Below, in pieces: positions 1 to 7,531 of a stretch of DNA of 17,913 nt (its first letter is position 1; the number at the start of each line of letters is the position of its first letter). The notes below the pieces were generated by a model that did not search any database, had not been told where the DNA came from, and was given only the letters and a program-made list of their open reading frames with translations. The DNA comes from Candidatus Aphodomonas merdavium (GTDB lineage: Bacteria > Bacillota > Clostridia > Christensenellales > Aristaeellaceae). Both the position numbers and the translations under genes were made by a program. Location: NCBI GenBank assembly GCA_018715585.1, contig DVLH01000190.1, positions 1-17,913 on the forward strand, given 5' to 3'.

Positions 1-1044
1 AACGGCCCGAGCCTGATGCCCGGCGGTTCCCCGGCGGCCTGGCCGCATGTGAAGGAAATCCTGCAGGCCATTGCGGCGCACACCGCGGACGGCGACCCCT
101 GCTGTGACTGGATCGGCGAAGGCGGCGCGGGCCATTTCGTCAAGATGGTGCATAACGGCATCGAATACGGCGATATGGAGCTGATTTGCGAAGCCTACCA
201 GCTGATGCGCTACCTGCTGGGCATGACGCCCGATGAAATCAGCGCCACGCTGACCGAGTGGAACAAAGGCGAGCTGGACAGCTACCTCATCGAGATCACC
301 CGCGACATCCTGGCCGTCAAGGACGAGGACGGCGAACCGCTGGTGGACAAGATTCTGGACACCGCAGGCCAGAAGGGCACGGGCAAGTGGACCGCCATCG
401 CCGCGCTGGACGAGGGCGTGCCGCTGACGCTGATCGGCGAAGCCGTGTTCGCCCGCTGCCTGAGCGCCATGAAGGAAGAGCGCGTGGCGGCCTCCAAGGT
501 ACTCAAGGGGCCCAAGCCCGCGTTTACCGGCGATAAGGCTGCGTTCCTCAACAGCATCCGCGAGGCGCTGTACGCCTCCAAGATCGTCTCCTATGCGCAG
601 GGCTATGTGCTGATGCGCCAGGCGGCAAAGGATTACGGCTGGAACCTCAACAACGGCGGCATCGCGCTGATGTGGCGCGGCGGCTGCATCATCCGCTCCG
701 TGTTCCTTGGCAAGATCAAGGAAGCGTTCGATAAGGACCCCGGCCTGACCAACCTGCTGCTTGACCCGTATTTCCACGAAGCCGTAGAGAGCCGCCAGGA
801 CGGCTGGCGCAAGGTGTGCGCGCAGGCCGTGATGAACGGCATCCCCGTGCCGGCGTTCTGCTCGGCGCTGAACTACTACGACGGCTACCGCACCGAACGG
901 CTGCCCGCCAACGTGCTGCAGGCGCAGCGCGACTATTTCGGCGCGCATACGTACGAGCGCGTGGACAAGCCGCGCGGAGAGTTCTTCCACACCAACTGGA
1001 CGGGCAAGGGCGGAGATATTGCCGCCTCTACGTATAACGCCTAA
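1..1044 (+). CDS. gnd: 6-phosphogluconate dehydrogenase, decarboxylating (5'-truncated by window edge)
   Basis: Cytosolic enzyme of the oxidative pentose phosphate pathway, converting 6-phosphogluconate to ribulose 5-phosphate and CO2 with reduction of NAD(P)+. The frame is open from base 1: the first codons read NGPSLMPGG, a conserved 6PGDH stretch, so the ATG at 16 is internal and the N-terminal Rossmann domain lies outside the window. About 347 residues remain of a family usually 470-480 long. HFVKMVHNGIEYGDME carries the catalytic Lys (codon 142-144), the substrate Asn three residues after the His, and the catalytic Glu. ILDTAGQKGTGKW matches the family signature. The C-terminus (FHTNWTGKGGD) is also typical. 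The LarA-like gene starts 16 nt downstream, so the two are probably cotranscribed. The identification is secure; cofactor preference cannot be read because the nucleotide-binding end is missing. Confidence 0.96.
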   Translation, partial: NGPSLMPGGSPAAWPHVKEILQAIAAHTADGDPCCDWIGEGGAGHFVKMVHNGIEYGDMELICEAYQLMRYLLGMTPDEISATLTEWNKGELDSYLIEITRDILAVKDEDGEPLVDKILDTAGQKGTGKWTAIAALDEGVPLTLIGEAVFARCLSAMKEERVAASKVLKGPKPAFTGDKAAFLNSIREALYASKIVSYAQGYVLMRQAAKDYGWNLNNGGIALMWRGGCIIRSVFLGKIKEAFDKDPGLTNLLLDPYFHEAVESRQDGWRKVCAQAVMNGIPVPAFCSALNYYDGYRTERLPANVLQAQRDYFGAHTYERVDKPRGEFFHTNWTGKGGDIAASTYNA

Positions 1045-1060
1045 GGCGGAGGCAATTGCT

Positions 1061-2341
1061 ATGAAACGAATTTCCCTTTATGCCGACAGCCCGAAGGGCC
1101 TTTCGGACGGCGAGCTTTTTGCGGCGCTGGACCTGGCGATCCTCTCCAAAAAGGAAAGCCTGCGCAAAGTGCTGCTCTTGCCGCCGGATTTCACGCGCTT
1201 CCATTCCGGCGCGGGCAAAATCGTTGAGCATCTTTATCATGCGCTGAAGGATACCTGCACGGTGGATATTATGCCGGCGCTGGGCACGCACGTGCCCGTC
1301 TCGCAGGAGGAGATCCGCCAGATGTTCGGCAGCGTGCCGCCGGAGCGCTTCCTGGTGCACAACTGGCGCGAGGACGTGGTGAAAATCGGCGAGGTGCCCA
1401 AGGAATACGTCACGGAGATCTCCGAAGGGCTTGTTAACGAGACCATCCCCGTGGAGGTCAACCGCCGCTTGCTCGACCCGTCGTATGATCTGATCCTCTC
1501 CATCGGCCAGGTGGTGCCGCACGAAGTCGTCGGCATGGCCAACTATGGCAAGAACATCTTCGTCGGCGTCGGCGGCAAGGACATGATCAACATTGTGCAC
1601 ATGCTGGGCGCGTTTTATGGCCTGGAACGGCTGATGGGGCGCGATTTTTCGCCCGTGCGCAAGGTGTTTGACTATGCCGAAGAGCATTTCTTAAAGAACA
1701 TTCCGCTTTGCTATGTGCTGACCGTCACCACCGCACCGCGGGGCGAAATCGCGATGCACGGCCTGTTCATCGGGCGCGAGCGCCGCGGGTTTGAAGAGGC
1801 GGTGGCGCTCTCCCAGCAGAAGAACATGACGTTTATGGAAAAACCGATTCAAAAATGCGTCGTGTTGCTGGATGAGCATGAGTTTAAAACCACATGGGTG
1901 GGAAACAAGGCCGTATACCGCACGCGCATGGCCATTGCCGATGGCGGCGAGCTGATCGTGCTGGCCCCGGGCGTGGAGCGCTTCGGAGAAGATATGGGCA
2001 ACGACGCGATCATTGCCAAATACGGCTATTGCGGGCGCGAGAACGTGCTGCGCCTCGTGGCGGAGAACCGCGACCTGCAGGAGAACTTGGGCGCTGCGGC
2101 ACATTTGATTCACGGCTCGTCGGACGGGCGCTTTAGCATCACGTATTGCACGCGGAAATTGTCCGAGGAAGCGGTTCGTTCCGTCCACTTCGACTGGGCG
2201 CCGTATGACGAGATGGTCAAGCGCTATAACCCGGAGACGCTGGAAGACGGGTGGAACACGCTGCCCGACGGCGAGCAAATCTATTTTGTGCGCAATCCGG
2301 CGCTGGGTTTGTGGGCCAGCCGGGAACGGTTTGAGCAGTAA
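1061..2341 (+). CDS. LarA-family (nickel-pincer nucleotide racemase-like) protein
   Basis: 426 residues. An upstream in-frame TTG exists at 1019, but ATG 1061 has a good SD (GGAGG at 1048-1052, 8-nt spacer), so I chose it. The N-terminal half is recognisable as the lactate racemase domain: LPPDFTR gives D43/R46, ALGTH gives H77, and VPHEVVGMANYGKN gives H154 and K164, followed by H180. In Lactobacillus plantarum LarA the corresponding residues are D72, R75, H108, H174, K184 and H200. The D/R spacing (3) and the H-K-H spacings (10 and 16) are identical. K184 holds the nickel-pincer cofactor covalently and H200 binds nickel, so the cofactor site looks intact. The substrate is unknown, since the family includes racemases and epimerases of several 2-hydroxy acids. 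No larB, larC or larE cofactor gene is in the window. The position directly behind gnd suggests, by inference only, a sugar-acid-related substrate. Confidence 0.85.
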   Translation: MKRISLYADSPKGLSDGELFAALDLAILSKKESLRKVLLLPPDFTRFHSGAGKIVEHLYHALKDTCTVDIMPALGTHVPVSQEEIRQMFGSVPPERFLVHNWREDVVKIGEVPKEYVTEISEGLVNETIPVEVNRRLLDPSYDLILSIGQVVPHEVVGMANYGKNIFVGVGGKDMINIVHMLGAFYGLERLMGRDFSPVRKVFDYAEEHFLKNIPLCYVLTVTTAPRGEIAMHGLFIGRERRGFEEAVALSQQKNMTFMEKPIQKCVVLLDEHEFKTTWVGNKAVYRTRMAIADGGELIVLAPGVERFGEDMGNDAIIAKYGYCGRENVLRLVAENRDLQENLGAAAHLIHGSSDGRFSITYCTRKLSEEAVRSVHFDWAPYDEMVKRYNPETLEDGWNTLPDGEQIYFVRNPALGLWASRERFEQ

Positions 2342-2367
2342 AACAAAAGGAGCGCGAAGGACGTGCG

Positions 2368-2397
2368 GGCGGGGGATATGCATCCCCCGCCTTTTTT
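2368..2397 (+). terminator. Intrinsic terminator of the gnd - larA-like unit
   Basis: A perfect 10-bp stem (2368-2377 with 2382-2391, GGCGGGGGAT/ATCCCCCGCC) with a 4-nt loop is followed directly by six T (2392-2397). It lies 27 nt past the stop codon and has the full form of a rho-independent terminator. Confidence 0.93.
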
Positions 2398-3081
2398 GTA
2401 TCAAAAAACACATTTCCGGCGAGCGGGGCAAAAAAGCCGAAGGCGAGGGAAACGATAAATAACCCTGCGCTGAAATCAAATTGCGGTCTGCCAACGGCGC
2501 AGCGAACGGCAAAGGGGGAATATTCGGATGGGACAGCGGGGCATCCCTCGTTTTCCTCCATACACGGAGGAATTGCAAAGCGCCTGTCGTATTCGAAGGA
2601 CCGCAGGAAAGCGTTTTATCAGGAAAAGAAAGCGTCCATAAAACTTTTGGCGGCTGCGAGCGTGGAAAGGGGGGAACGATTGGAGCGGAAGCAGGCCCCA
2701 ACCGTGGCCCTCGGTTTGCAGCAATGCTGCCGAAACTGTCAGGAACGCACGGAGATCTGATCCGGAAAACGCGGCCGCAGAAAATGAGCGCCGGATTGCG
2801 GAGGATGTGAGGAAACGGCGAAAAGCGGACGGGATGGGAAAGCAACGGAAAACCCCATCGACCGCCCGTTTCCGGGCGGCAAGCGACAGCCTTCGCGCAG
2901 CCGAAAGGCCGCGGTAGCGCGCTGCGCGGCTGCGCCGCGATAATCGCCCCTTTGCTGGCGTTTGCATTCCTTGCCGCGGGAATCTCCCTGCGCCGCGGCA
3001 ACGGGGGACAAGCGAAAGCACAAATGCTTCCGCGGGAATCCTGCGAGGTTTTCTTTGGCGCAACGCTGCGCTTGCCAACGC
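2398..3081. other. Long intergenic region with no supported gene
   Basis: This lies between two terminators that face each other. Frames are open on both strands (for example - strand 3099-2476 and + strand 2481-2810), but none has an SD site, a recognisable protein pattern or plausible amino acid composition. The + strand is markedly purine-rich from about 2400 to 2855, which removes stop triplets from the - strand and explains the open frames. Visible structure: a 7-bp hairpin with 6-nt loop (2553-2559/2566-2572), GTTTTAT/ATAAAAC arms (2613-2619/2638-2644), a GCAGC/GCTGC hairpin near 2718-2730, a 7-bp GC hairpin (2862-2868/2873-2879), and an 11-base direct repeat ccgcgggaatc (2974-2984 and 3030-3040). 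It could be a decayed gene, an unrecognised RNA or a dispersed repeat. I saw no match to RNase P RNA, SRP RNA or tmRNA motifs. Confidence 0.6.
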
Positions 3082-3112
3082 AAAAAAACGCGCCGCCATT
3101 TGCGGCGGCGCG
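3082..3112 (-). terminator. Intrinsic terminator of the TPR-like/PLP-lyase operon
   Basis: Read on the - strand, a 9-bp GC stem (3112-3104 with 3097-3089, CGCGCCGCC/GGCGGCGCG) with a 6-nt loop is followed by seven T (3088-3082). It lies 22 nt past the stop codon of the PLP enzyme gene. Confidence 0.93.
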
Positions 3113-3134
3113 GGGAAAGCGCATAGCGTGGGGA

Positions 3135-4307
3135 TCAGACGGATTCCCGCAGGGAAGCAAACGCCTGTTCCAAGTCGGCGATGAGCGTGGAAGGCTCTTC
3201 GAGGCCCACATGCAGGCGCACGCCGTCCGGCGCGGCGCCGGGGCGTTCCGGGCCGGGGGTAGCGTCGAGCGAGACGGGCCAGGCAAGGCTTTCAAAGCCG
3301 CCCCAGCTGACGCCGCGCTGGAAGACGCGCAGCGAGGCGACGAAGCGGCGAACCTGCTCCGGCGTAGTGCGGAGCTGGAAGCTGAGCAGCCCGTTCGTTC
3401 CGGTCAGATAGCGGGCAAACAGCTCCTTTTGCGGATAGGTGGCGGAGCCGGGATAGTTGACGCGCACGACCTCGGCACGGCTTTCCAGATAGGCGGCCAC
3501 CTTTTTGCCGCTTTCGCCGTGGCGCTTGAGGCGCACGGGCAGCGTGCGCAGGCCGCGCGCAAGCAGCCAGGCCTGATGGGGATCCATGCATGCGCCAAAG
3601 AGCTCGCGCTCGTTCTTGCGGATGGACTCGACAATTTCCGCGCTCGCCGCAAGCGCGCCCGCGACGATGTCGCTATGGCCGCCCATATATTTGGACGCGG
3701 TGTGGCAGGAGATATCAATGCCATGCAGCAGCGGCTGCTGGTGCAGCGGCGTGGCGTAGGTGTTGTCAATGACGGTGCCGATGCCACGGCTGTGGGCAAA
3801 AGCGGAGACCGCGTCAAGGTCCTGCATGTGGAAAACAAGGCTCGAGGGGCTTTCCAGGTAGATCAGGCGCGTGTTTTCGCGCACGGCGTCAAAGATTTCC
3901 TGCGGGCAGGAACCGTTGACGAACGTGGTTTCCACGCCAAGCCGCTCTTTGAGATAAACGGCAGCAAAGCGGCGCGTAGGGCCGTAAGCTGTGCCGACCA
4001 TCACCAGATGCGAACCGGCGCGGACAAAATGCAATATGGCGGAGCTGATGGCAGCCATGCCGGAGGCGAAGCAGAGCGCGCCCTGTGCGCCCTCCAGCGC
4101 GGCAATCTTGCGCTCGGCGACTTCGACGGTGGGGTTTGCCTCGCGCGAATAGGTATAAGGACCGTTTGCGCCGTCCTGAACAAAGAGGGAATTCTGGTAG
4201 ATCGGCGGGACGATCGCACCGTGATGCTGGGCGTAATCGTCGCCCACGTGAGCACAAATATCGTCCGGGGTCTGCCATTGCTTGTCCGAGTTGGTGATCA
4301 GTGCCAT
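3135..4307 (-). CDS. Trans-sulfuration PLP enzyme, cystathionine beta-lyase-like (metC-like)
   Basis: 390 residues, normal for the Cys/Met-metabolism PLP family (fold type I). Visible landmarks: YSR (Y53, R55) for the PLP phosphate, GTAYGPTR with Y108 stacking on the ring, DNTYATP with D181 bound to the pyridine nitrogen, and SKYMGGHSD with the Schiff-base lysine K206. R364 in GVRLHVGLE is the usual carboxylate-binding Arg. GVSWGGFES (S334-W335) resembles the SWGG segment of E. coli MetC, so I favour cystathionine beta-lyase (cystathionine to homocysteine, pyruvate and ammonia). Cystathionine gamma-synthase, gamma-lyase or methionine gamma-lyase activity cannot be excluded. The start codon directly follows the stop of the upstream TPR-like gene (TAAATG), so its SD lies inside that gene and translation is probably coupled. 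A strong terminator follows. Confidence 0.87.
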   Translation of the reverse strand: MALITNSDKQWQTPDDICAHVGDDYAQHHGAIVPPIYQNSLFVQDGANGPYTYSREANPTVEVAERKIAALEGAQGALCFASGMAAISSAILHFVRAGSHLVMVGTAYGPTRRFAAVYLKERLGVETTFVNGSCPQEIFDAVRENTRLIYLESPSSLVFHMQDLDAVSAFAHSRGIGTVIDNTYATPLHQQPLLHGIDISCHTASKYMGGHSDIVAGALAASAEIVESIRKNERELFGACMDPHQAWLLARGLRTLPVRLKRHGESGKKVAAYLESRAEVVRVNYPGSATYPQKELFARYLTGTNGLLSFQLRTTPEQVRRFVASLRVFQRGVSWGGFESLAWPVSLDATPGPERPGAAPDGVRLHVGLEEPSTLIADLEQAFASLRESV

Positions 4308-7253
4308 TTACTCGTCTTCTTTCCCGGCGTCATCTTCCGTCTGGGCGGCCGTGTTTTCCTCGCCGGCGATGACATCCGTTTCAATTTGGATTTCTTCCAT
4401 CTCGCTTCCGGAGGGGCCGCTATCCTCGGTGTAGCTTACCTCCGCCTGGCGGACGCGCGTCAGGCGCAAGACCTTCTGCGTGTCGTCCTCGCGGAGGGTA
4501 AGGCTGTTTTCTTCGCCACTGACGAAGCTGAGCGTGCGTGTGAGCGAGTCGGCGGATTCGCCCGTTTCAATGCCATACGTGCCGGGCATGTTGAAGTATT
4601 GCTCCACGCCTGCCAGGCGGCAGGTACCGTTCAGGTAGAATGCGTACTGTACGCCGCTTTCCGTCTCCCACGTGCCCAGGATCTTGTAGATGTTTTTATC
4701 CAGCAGCGTCGGAGCGCTCTTATAGCCGTTGCAGGCGATCAAGTACGGATACGCCTCCAGCGCCCTGTCCTCTTCGATCAGCTGGCGCGCCAGCTTGAGG
4801 CTGGCGTCATAGTAGATGGTCTGCGTGTCCGCATAGGAGCGGGGCATGGCCTCGATTTCAATGCCGGAAAGGGCGGCAACGACGCCGGCGTAATCGCCGG
4901 AGTCATAGGCGGTTTGCGCCTGTTGGGCGCGTTCGGATAGCCACAGGTCGTAGCATTCCTCCCGCAGCTGCGCGGCATCTTCATATCCGTCGATCTGATC
5001 AAAGAGCGTGCCGGCTTCCTGATAGAGCCCTTCGTCCATTTGCGCGCTGGCATATTCGTAGACGCACTGCTGCGCACGTTCGGAAGCGTCCTCGTATCCA
5101 TCGGCCAGTGTGAATTTTTCCGACGCCGTCAACAAATCGCCCGCTTCATAAAGCTCCTCGCCCAGGCGGTAGATAATCTCCAGTGCCTTTTCCTCCGCTG
5201 GCTCGTAGTCTTCAATGGCAGTAAGCTCATCGTACGCCTGTTGCAGCTTGCCGCCGTCCTCACTCAAGAGCGCGAGCTGATAGGCGCATTCCTTCACGCG
5301 TGTGGCGGCGTCTGAGTAGTTGCCCAACGCGTCAAACCGCTCGGAGGCAATGCCATACATGCCGTCATCAAACGCTTCCTGCGCGTAGGCATAGCGGGCT
5401 TCGTTGGCGCGCTCCTGAGCGTCGGAGTAGGTGCCCAGCGCGTCAAAGGCGGCGGCGGCTTCTTCCAGCTCGCCGTCCTCCATCAGCTTTTCGGCACGGC
5501 CGTAGTTTGCCAGGCGGAGCTGGCGCTCCACGTCGCTGTAATCGGGAATGAGATTCAGCAGCTCAATGGCTTTGTCGTATTCCTGGCTCTCCATGCAGGC
5601 GAGCGCATGGCTGTAAACGCATTGGACATACAGGTCGTCGGCATCCTTATAGCCGGGGATGGATTGGAACATCTCTGCGGCTGTGTCAAACGACTCTGAG
5701 GCCATGAACTGCTTTGCGGGCAGGTAAACGCACTCGTTCACCTGGTCGGCTGCGTCCTCATAGCCGAGGATCGTCTCATAGAGGCCGCGCGCGGTTTCAT
5801 AATTGCCGGCGTCCTTCGCGGCATTTGCGGCCAAATAGATGCTGCGCTGCATCTGTTCGTCGGCGTCGTTATAGCTGCCAAGGAGCATGAAGCGTTCGGC
5901 AGCGTATTCATAATCCCCGGCGATCTGCGCGTTGAGCGCGCTTTGGTAGATGCACTGCAAGCGCAGTTCGTCCGCATCGCTATAGCCGCTGATCTCCGCA
6001 AAGAGGGCAATGGCTTCGTCGTATTGTTCCTGTGCCATCAACGCCTTGGCGGGACGGTAGATACATTCGCGCTTGAGCGCGGCAGCGTCGCGGTAAAGGC
6101 CTAGCTCCTCAAAGAGCGCCTCGGCGGTTTCATACTCGCCTGCATCCATTTGCGCTTTGGCGATCTGGTAGTTGGATTCGTTGATCATCTGCTCGGAATC
6201 GCTGTAATCGCCCAGAGCGGAGAGGATTTCCAACGCGCCCTCGTAATCCGCGCTATCAAAGAGCAAAACGGCTTGGCGGTAGTGCGCCTCGTCCAGGGCC
6301 TCCTGCGCGCCGGGATACGTGCCCAGCGTTTGCAGCAGCGAGACGGCTTGTGCGAGGCTGTCCTGCGTTCCTTCTGCAATTTGATCTTGCGCCAGGAGCA
6401 AATCGCACTCCTGGATGCGCTGCTTGGCGTCGCGGTAATCCTGTAGGTTTACAAACGTCTCACGTGCGGCCTGGTAATCGCCTTGGGCCAGGGAGGCCGC
6501 CGCCGTTTGATAGCGCAGCTCGGGCAGGCCGAGCACGACGAAGAGATATGCCGTGGAACCGAGCACGAGCACCGTGCAGAAAATGGCCGTGCGCAGCCTT
6601 CTCCTGCGGCGCTTTTTCTTGGCATTGGATTGGCGCAAGAACTCCATGCGCGAGGCTTCCTCGCGCGCTTTGCGCGCACGCTCTTGCAGCTCCGCCTCGC
6701 GCGCGTCAATCGCTTGCTGGACGGCTTCGGGGGAAAAGCGCTCGAACACGTCGTCGCGCTCCCGCTCGCAGCGGATACACTTCTGGGCTTCTTTGGCGTT
6801 TACGCGTCCGCATACGCAGACCCAAACGTTTTTTTGCAGGCTTGGATAGCCTACGGCGTCCTCCCCGGCAATAAAGCGCAGATGTTCTAGCTTGCGGTTG
6901 GGGGGGAGGTCATTGGGCGTATATTCTGTAAGCTTCGCTTGTTGCGCGCGCCGCCATTCCTCTCCGTTTTCAAACCAAACTTTTTCAATGGTTAGCTCTA
7001 CGGAGTCAATGTTCTTTTCTGCCGTTTCAATTTCGACAATGAACTTTTCACGGCTGGCAGCCGCCAGCGCCATTGGGCGTTCCGTTTTGCGCGCAACCAC
7101 GGCGCCACTTTCGTCATAAAACACCAGCGCGATTTGAATGGACGAAATAACGCGTTCGCCAAGGTTAAAAAAGGTAAACAAACAAGCCGGCTTTTCCTCT
7201 GTCGGCAATACGTATTCCCACAACTCAATCGGGCAGGAAAGATCTACTTTCAT
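4308..7253 (-). CDS. Membrane protein: N-terminal domain, zinc ribbon, one TM helix, 37-residue TPR-like repeats
   Basis: 981 residues; no specific function recognised. Residues 1-130 look like a beta-sandwich domain. C146, C148, C159 and C162 (CVC...CIRC) form a likely zinc ribbon. Residues 170-210 are charged and helical, probably a coiled coil. KKKRRRRR (212-219) precedes a hydrophobic segment at about 223-243, predicting an inside N-terminus and an outside C-terminus. Residues 249-769 are 14 tandem helical repeats with a GY.DA core, and two degenerate units follow. KILGTWETES starts a C-terminal beta domain of about 70 residues resembling lipocalin-like caps, then an acidic tail. Start ATG 7253 has a GGAGGT SD with an 8-nt spacer. 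A near-consensus promoter lies about 120 nt upstream. The layout suggests a scaffold or sensor linking a cytoplasmic zinc module to the envelope; this is inference. Confidence 0.85.
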   Translation of the reverse strand: MKVDLSCPIELWEYVLPTEEKPACLFTFFNLGERVISSIQIALVFYDESGAVVARKTERPMALAAASREKFIVEIETAEKNIDSVELTIEKVWFENGEEWRRAQQAKLTEYTPNDLPPNRKLEHLRFIAGEDAVGYPSLQKNVWVCVCGRVNAKEAQKCIRCERERDDVFERFSPEAVQQAIDAREAELQERARKAREEASRMEFLRQSNAKKKRRRRRLRTAIFCTVLVLGSTAYLFVVLGLPELRYQTAAASLAQGDYQAARETFVNLQDYRDAKQRIQECDLLLAQDQIAEGTQDSLAQAVSLLQTLGTYPGAQEALDEAHYRQAVLLFDSADYEGALEILSALGDYSDSEQMINESNYQIAKAQMDAGEYETAEALFEELGLYRDAAALKRECIYRPAKALMAQEQYDEAIALFAEISGYSDADELRLQCIYQSALNAQIAGDYEYAAERFMLLGSYNDADEQMQRSIYLAANAAKDAGNYETARGLYETILGYEDAADQVNECVYLPAKQFMASESFDTAAEMFQSIPGYKDADDLYVQCVYSHALACMESQEYDKAIELLNLIPDYSDVERQLRLANYGRAEKLMEDGELEEAAAAFDALGTYSDAQERANEARYAYAQEAFDDGMYGIASERFDALGNYSDAATRVKECAYQLALLSEDGGKLQQAYDELTAIEDYEPAEEKALEIIYRLGEELYEAGDLLTASEKFTLADGYEDASERAQQCVYEYASAQMDEGLYQEAGTLFDQIDGYEDAAQLREECYDLWLSERAQQAQTAYDSGDYAGVVAALSGIEIEAMPRSYADTQTIYYDASLKLARQLIEEDRALEAYPYLIACNGYKSAPTLLDKNIYKILGTWETESGVQYAFYLNGTCRLAGVEQYFNMPGTYGIETGESADSLTRTLSFVSGEENSLTLREDDTQKVLRLTRVRQAEVSYTEDSGPSGSEMEEIQIETDVIAGEENTAAQTEDDAGKEDE
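4947..6509 (-). repeat. 14 tandem TPR-like repeats (111-bp period) within the membrane protein
   Basis: Residues 249-769 divide into 14 units. All are exactly 37 residues except unit 2, which has 40. The shared pattern is roughly A..L...G.Y..A...F..L..Y.DA.......CxY. Canonical TPRs are 34 residues, so this is a longer variant. A cysteine recurs at unit position 35 in most units (ECIY, QCIY, ECVY, QCVY, ECAY). At DNA level the units have diverged, so this is old duplication rather than recent expansion. Confidence 0.9.
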
Positions 7254-7317
7254 GCAGCGGCACCTCCGGTTCTTGCAATCTCCGCTTTCCTATTTTCCGG
7301 GCCTTTGCCCTCGGAAA

Positions 7318-7338
7318 GAAACGCGCCGCGGGCGTTTC
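7318..7338 (-). other. 5'UTR hairpin of the TPR-like operon
   Basis: GAAACGC and GCGTTTC (7318-7324 and 7332-7338) form a 7-bp stem with a 7-nt loop in the roughly 117-nt leader between the predicted transcription start near 7370 and the ATG at 7253. No known riboswitch is recognised. Confidence 0.45.
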
Positions 7339-7355
7339 CTATATTTTCGCAACAT

Positions 7356-7368
7356 GGATACAATATCC
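7356..7368. promoter_or_regulatory. Palindrome at the predicted transcription start (possible operator)
   Basis: GGATACAATATCC is a 5-bp inverted repeat with a 3-nt centre. It lies just downstream of the - strand -10 hexamer, about where transcription should begin, a typical place for a repressor site. No particular regulator is indicated. Confidence 0.35.
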
Positions 7369-7376
7369 CAACTATC

Positions 7377-7405
7377 ATCATAGCTGCTTGCGCCCGGCTT
7401 GTCAA
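7377..7405 (-). promoter_or_regulatory. Sigma-A-type promoter of the TPR-like/PLP-lyase operon
   Basis: On the - strand TTGACA (7405-7400), a 17-nt spacer and TATGAT (7382-7377). The -35 is perfect and the -10 differs at one base. This is the best-matching promoter in the window and should drive both - strand genes. Confidence 0.85.
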
Positions 7406-7444
7406 GGATGGCAAAGCTGCGAACCGGTTACCAGTTTGTGTCAC

Positions 7445-7473
7445 TTTCTTTTGCGGGGCAGCTGTGCTATACT
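7445..7473 (+). promoter_or_regulatory. Extended -10 promoter of the secreted beta-helix gene
   Basis: TGC precedes TATACT (7468-7473), an extended -10. The -35 position at 17-nt spacing reads TTTCTT (7445-7450), a weak match. It lies about 58 nt upstream of the start codon and diverges from the - strand promoter, in the 278-bp gap that holds both. Confidence 0.65.
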
Positions 7474-7531
7474 GAACGGGACGGCAGGGGGTCTGCCGGA
7501 ATTTGACTGGGACGACAATGAGAGAGGGAAT

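Noticed and set aside
2862..2879. Terminator in the intergenic region
   Set aside because: A good 7-bp GC hairpin but no T-run on the + strand side and only scattered T on the other.
2398..3081. RNase P RNA, SRP RNA, tmRNA or 6S RNA
   Set aside because: None of the conserved core sequences of the first three is visible, and no long imperfect hairpin of 6S type was found by eye.
2476..3099. 207-codon - strand frame in the intergenic region
   Set aside because: No SD, no recognisable domain, and composition rich in Arg, Ala, Ser and Phe. The purine skew of the + strand removes stop triplets, which explains the open frame. It also begins inside the terminator hairpin.
1691..3295. Long - strand open frame (534 codons) across the intergenic region and the larA-like gene
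   Set aside because: It overlaps the 3' half of the larA-like gene and the end of the PLP gene, has Pro/Arg-rich random composition, and crosses two terminators.
2952..4940. Long + strand open frame (662 codons) opposite the PLP enzyme and TPR-like genes
   Set aside because: It is antisense to two well-supported genes, has no SD and no family pattern; it arises from GC-rich codon bias on the opposite strand.
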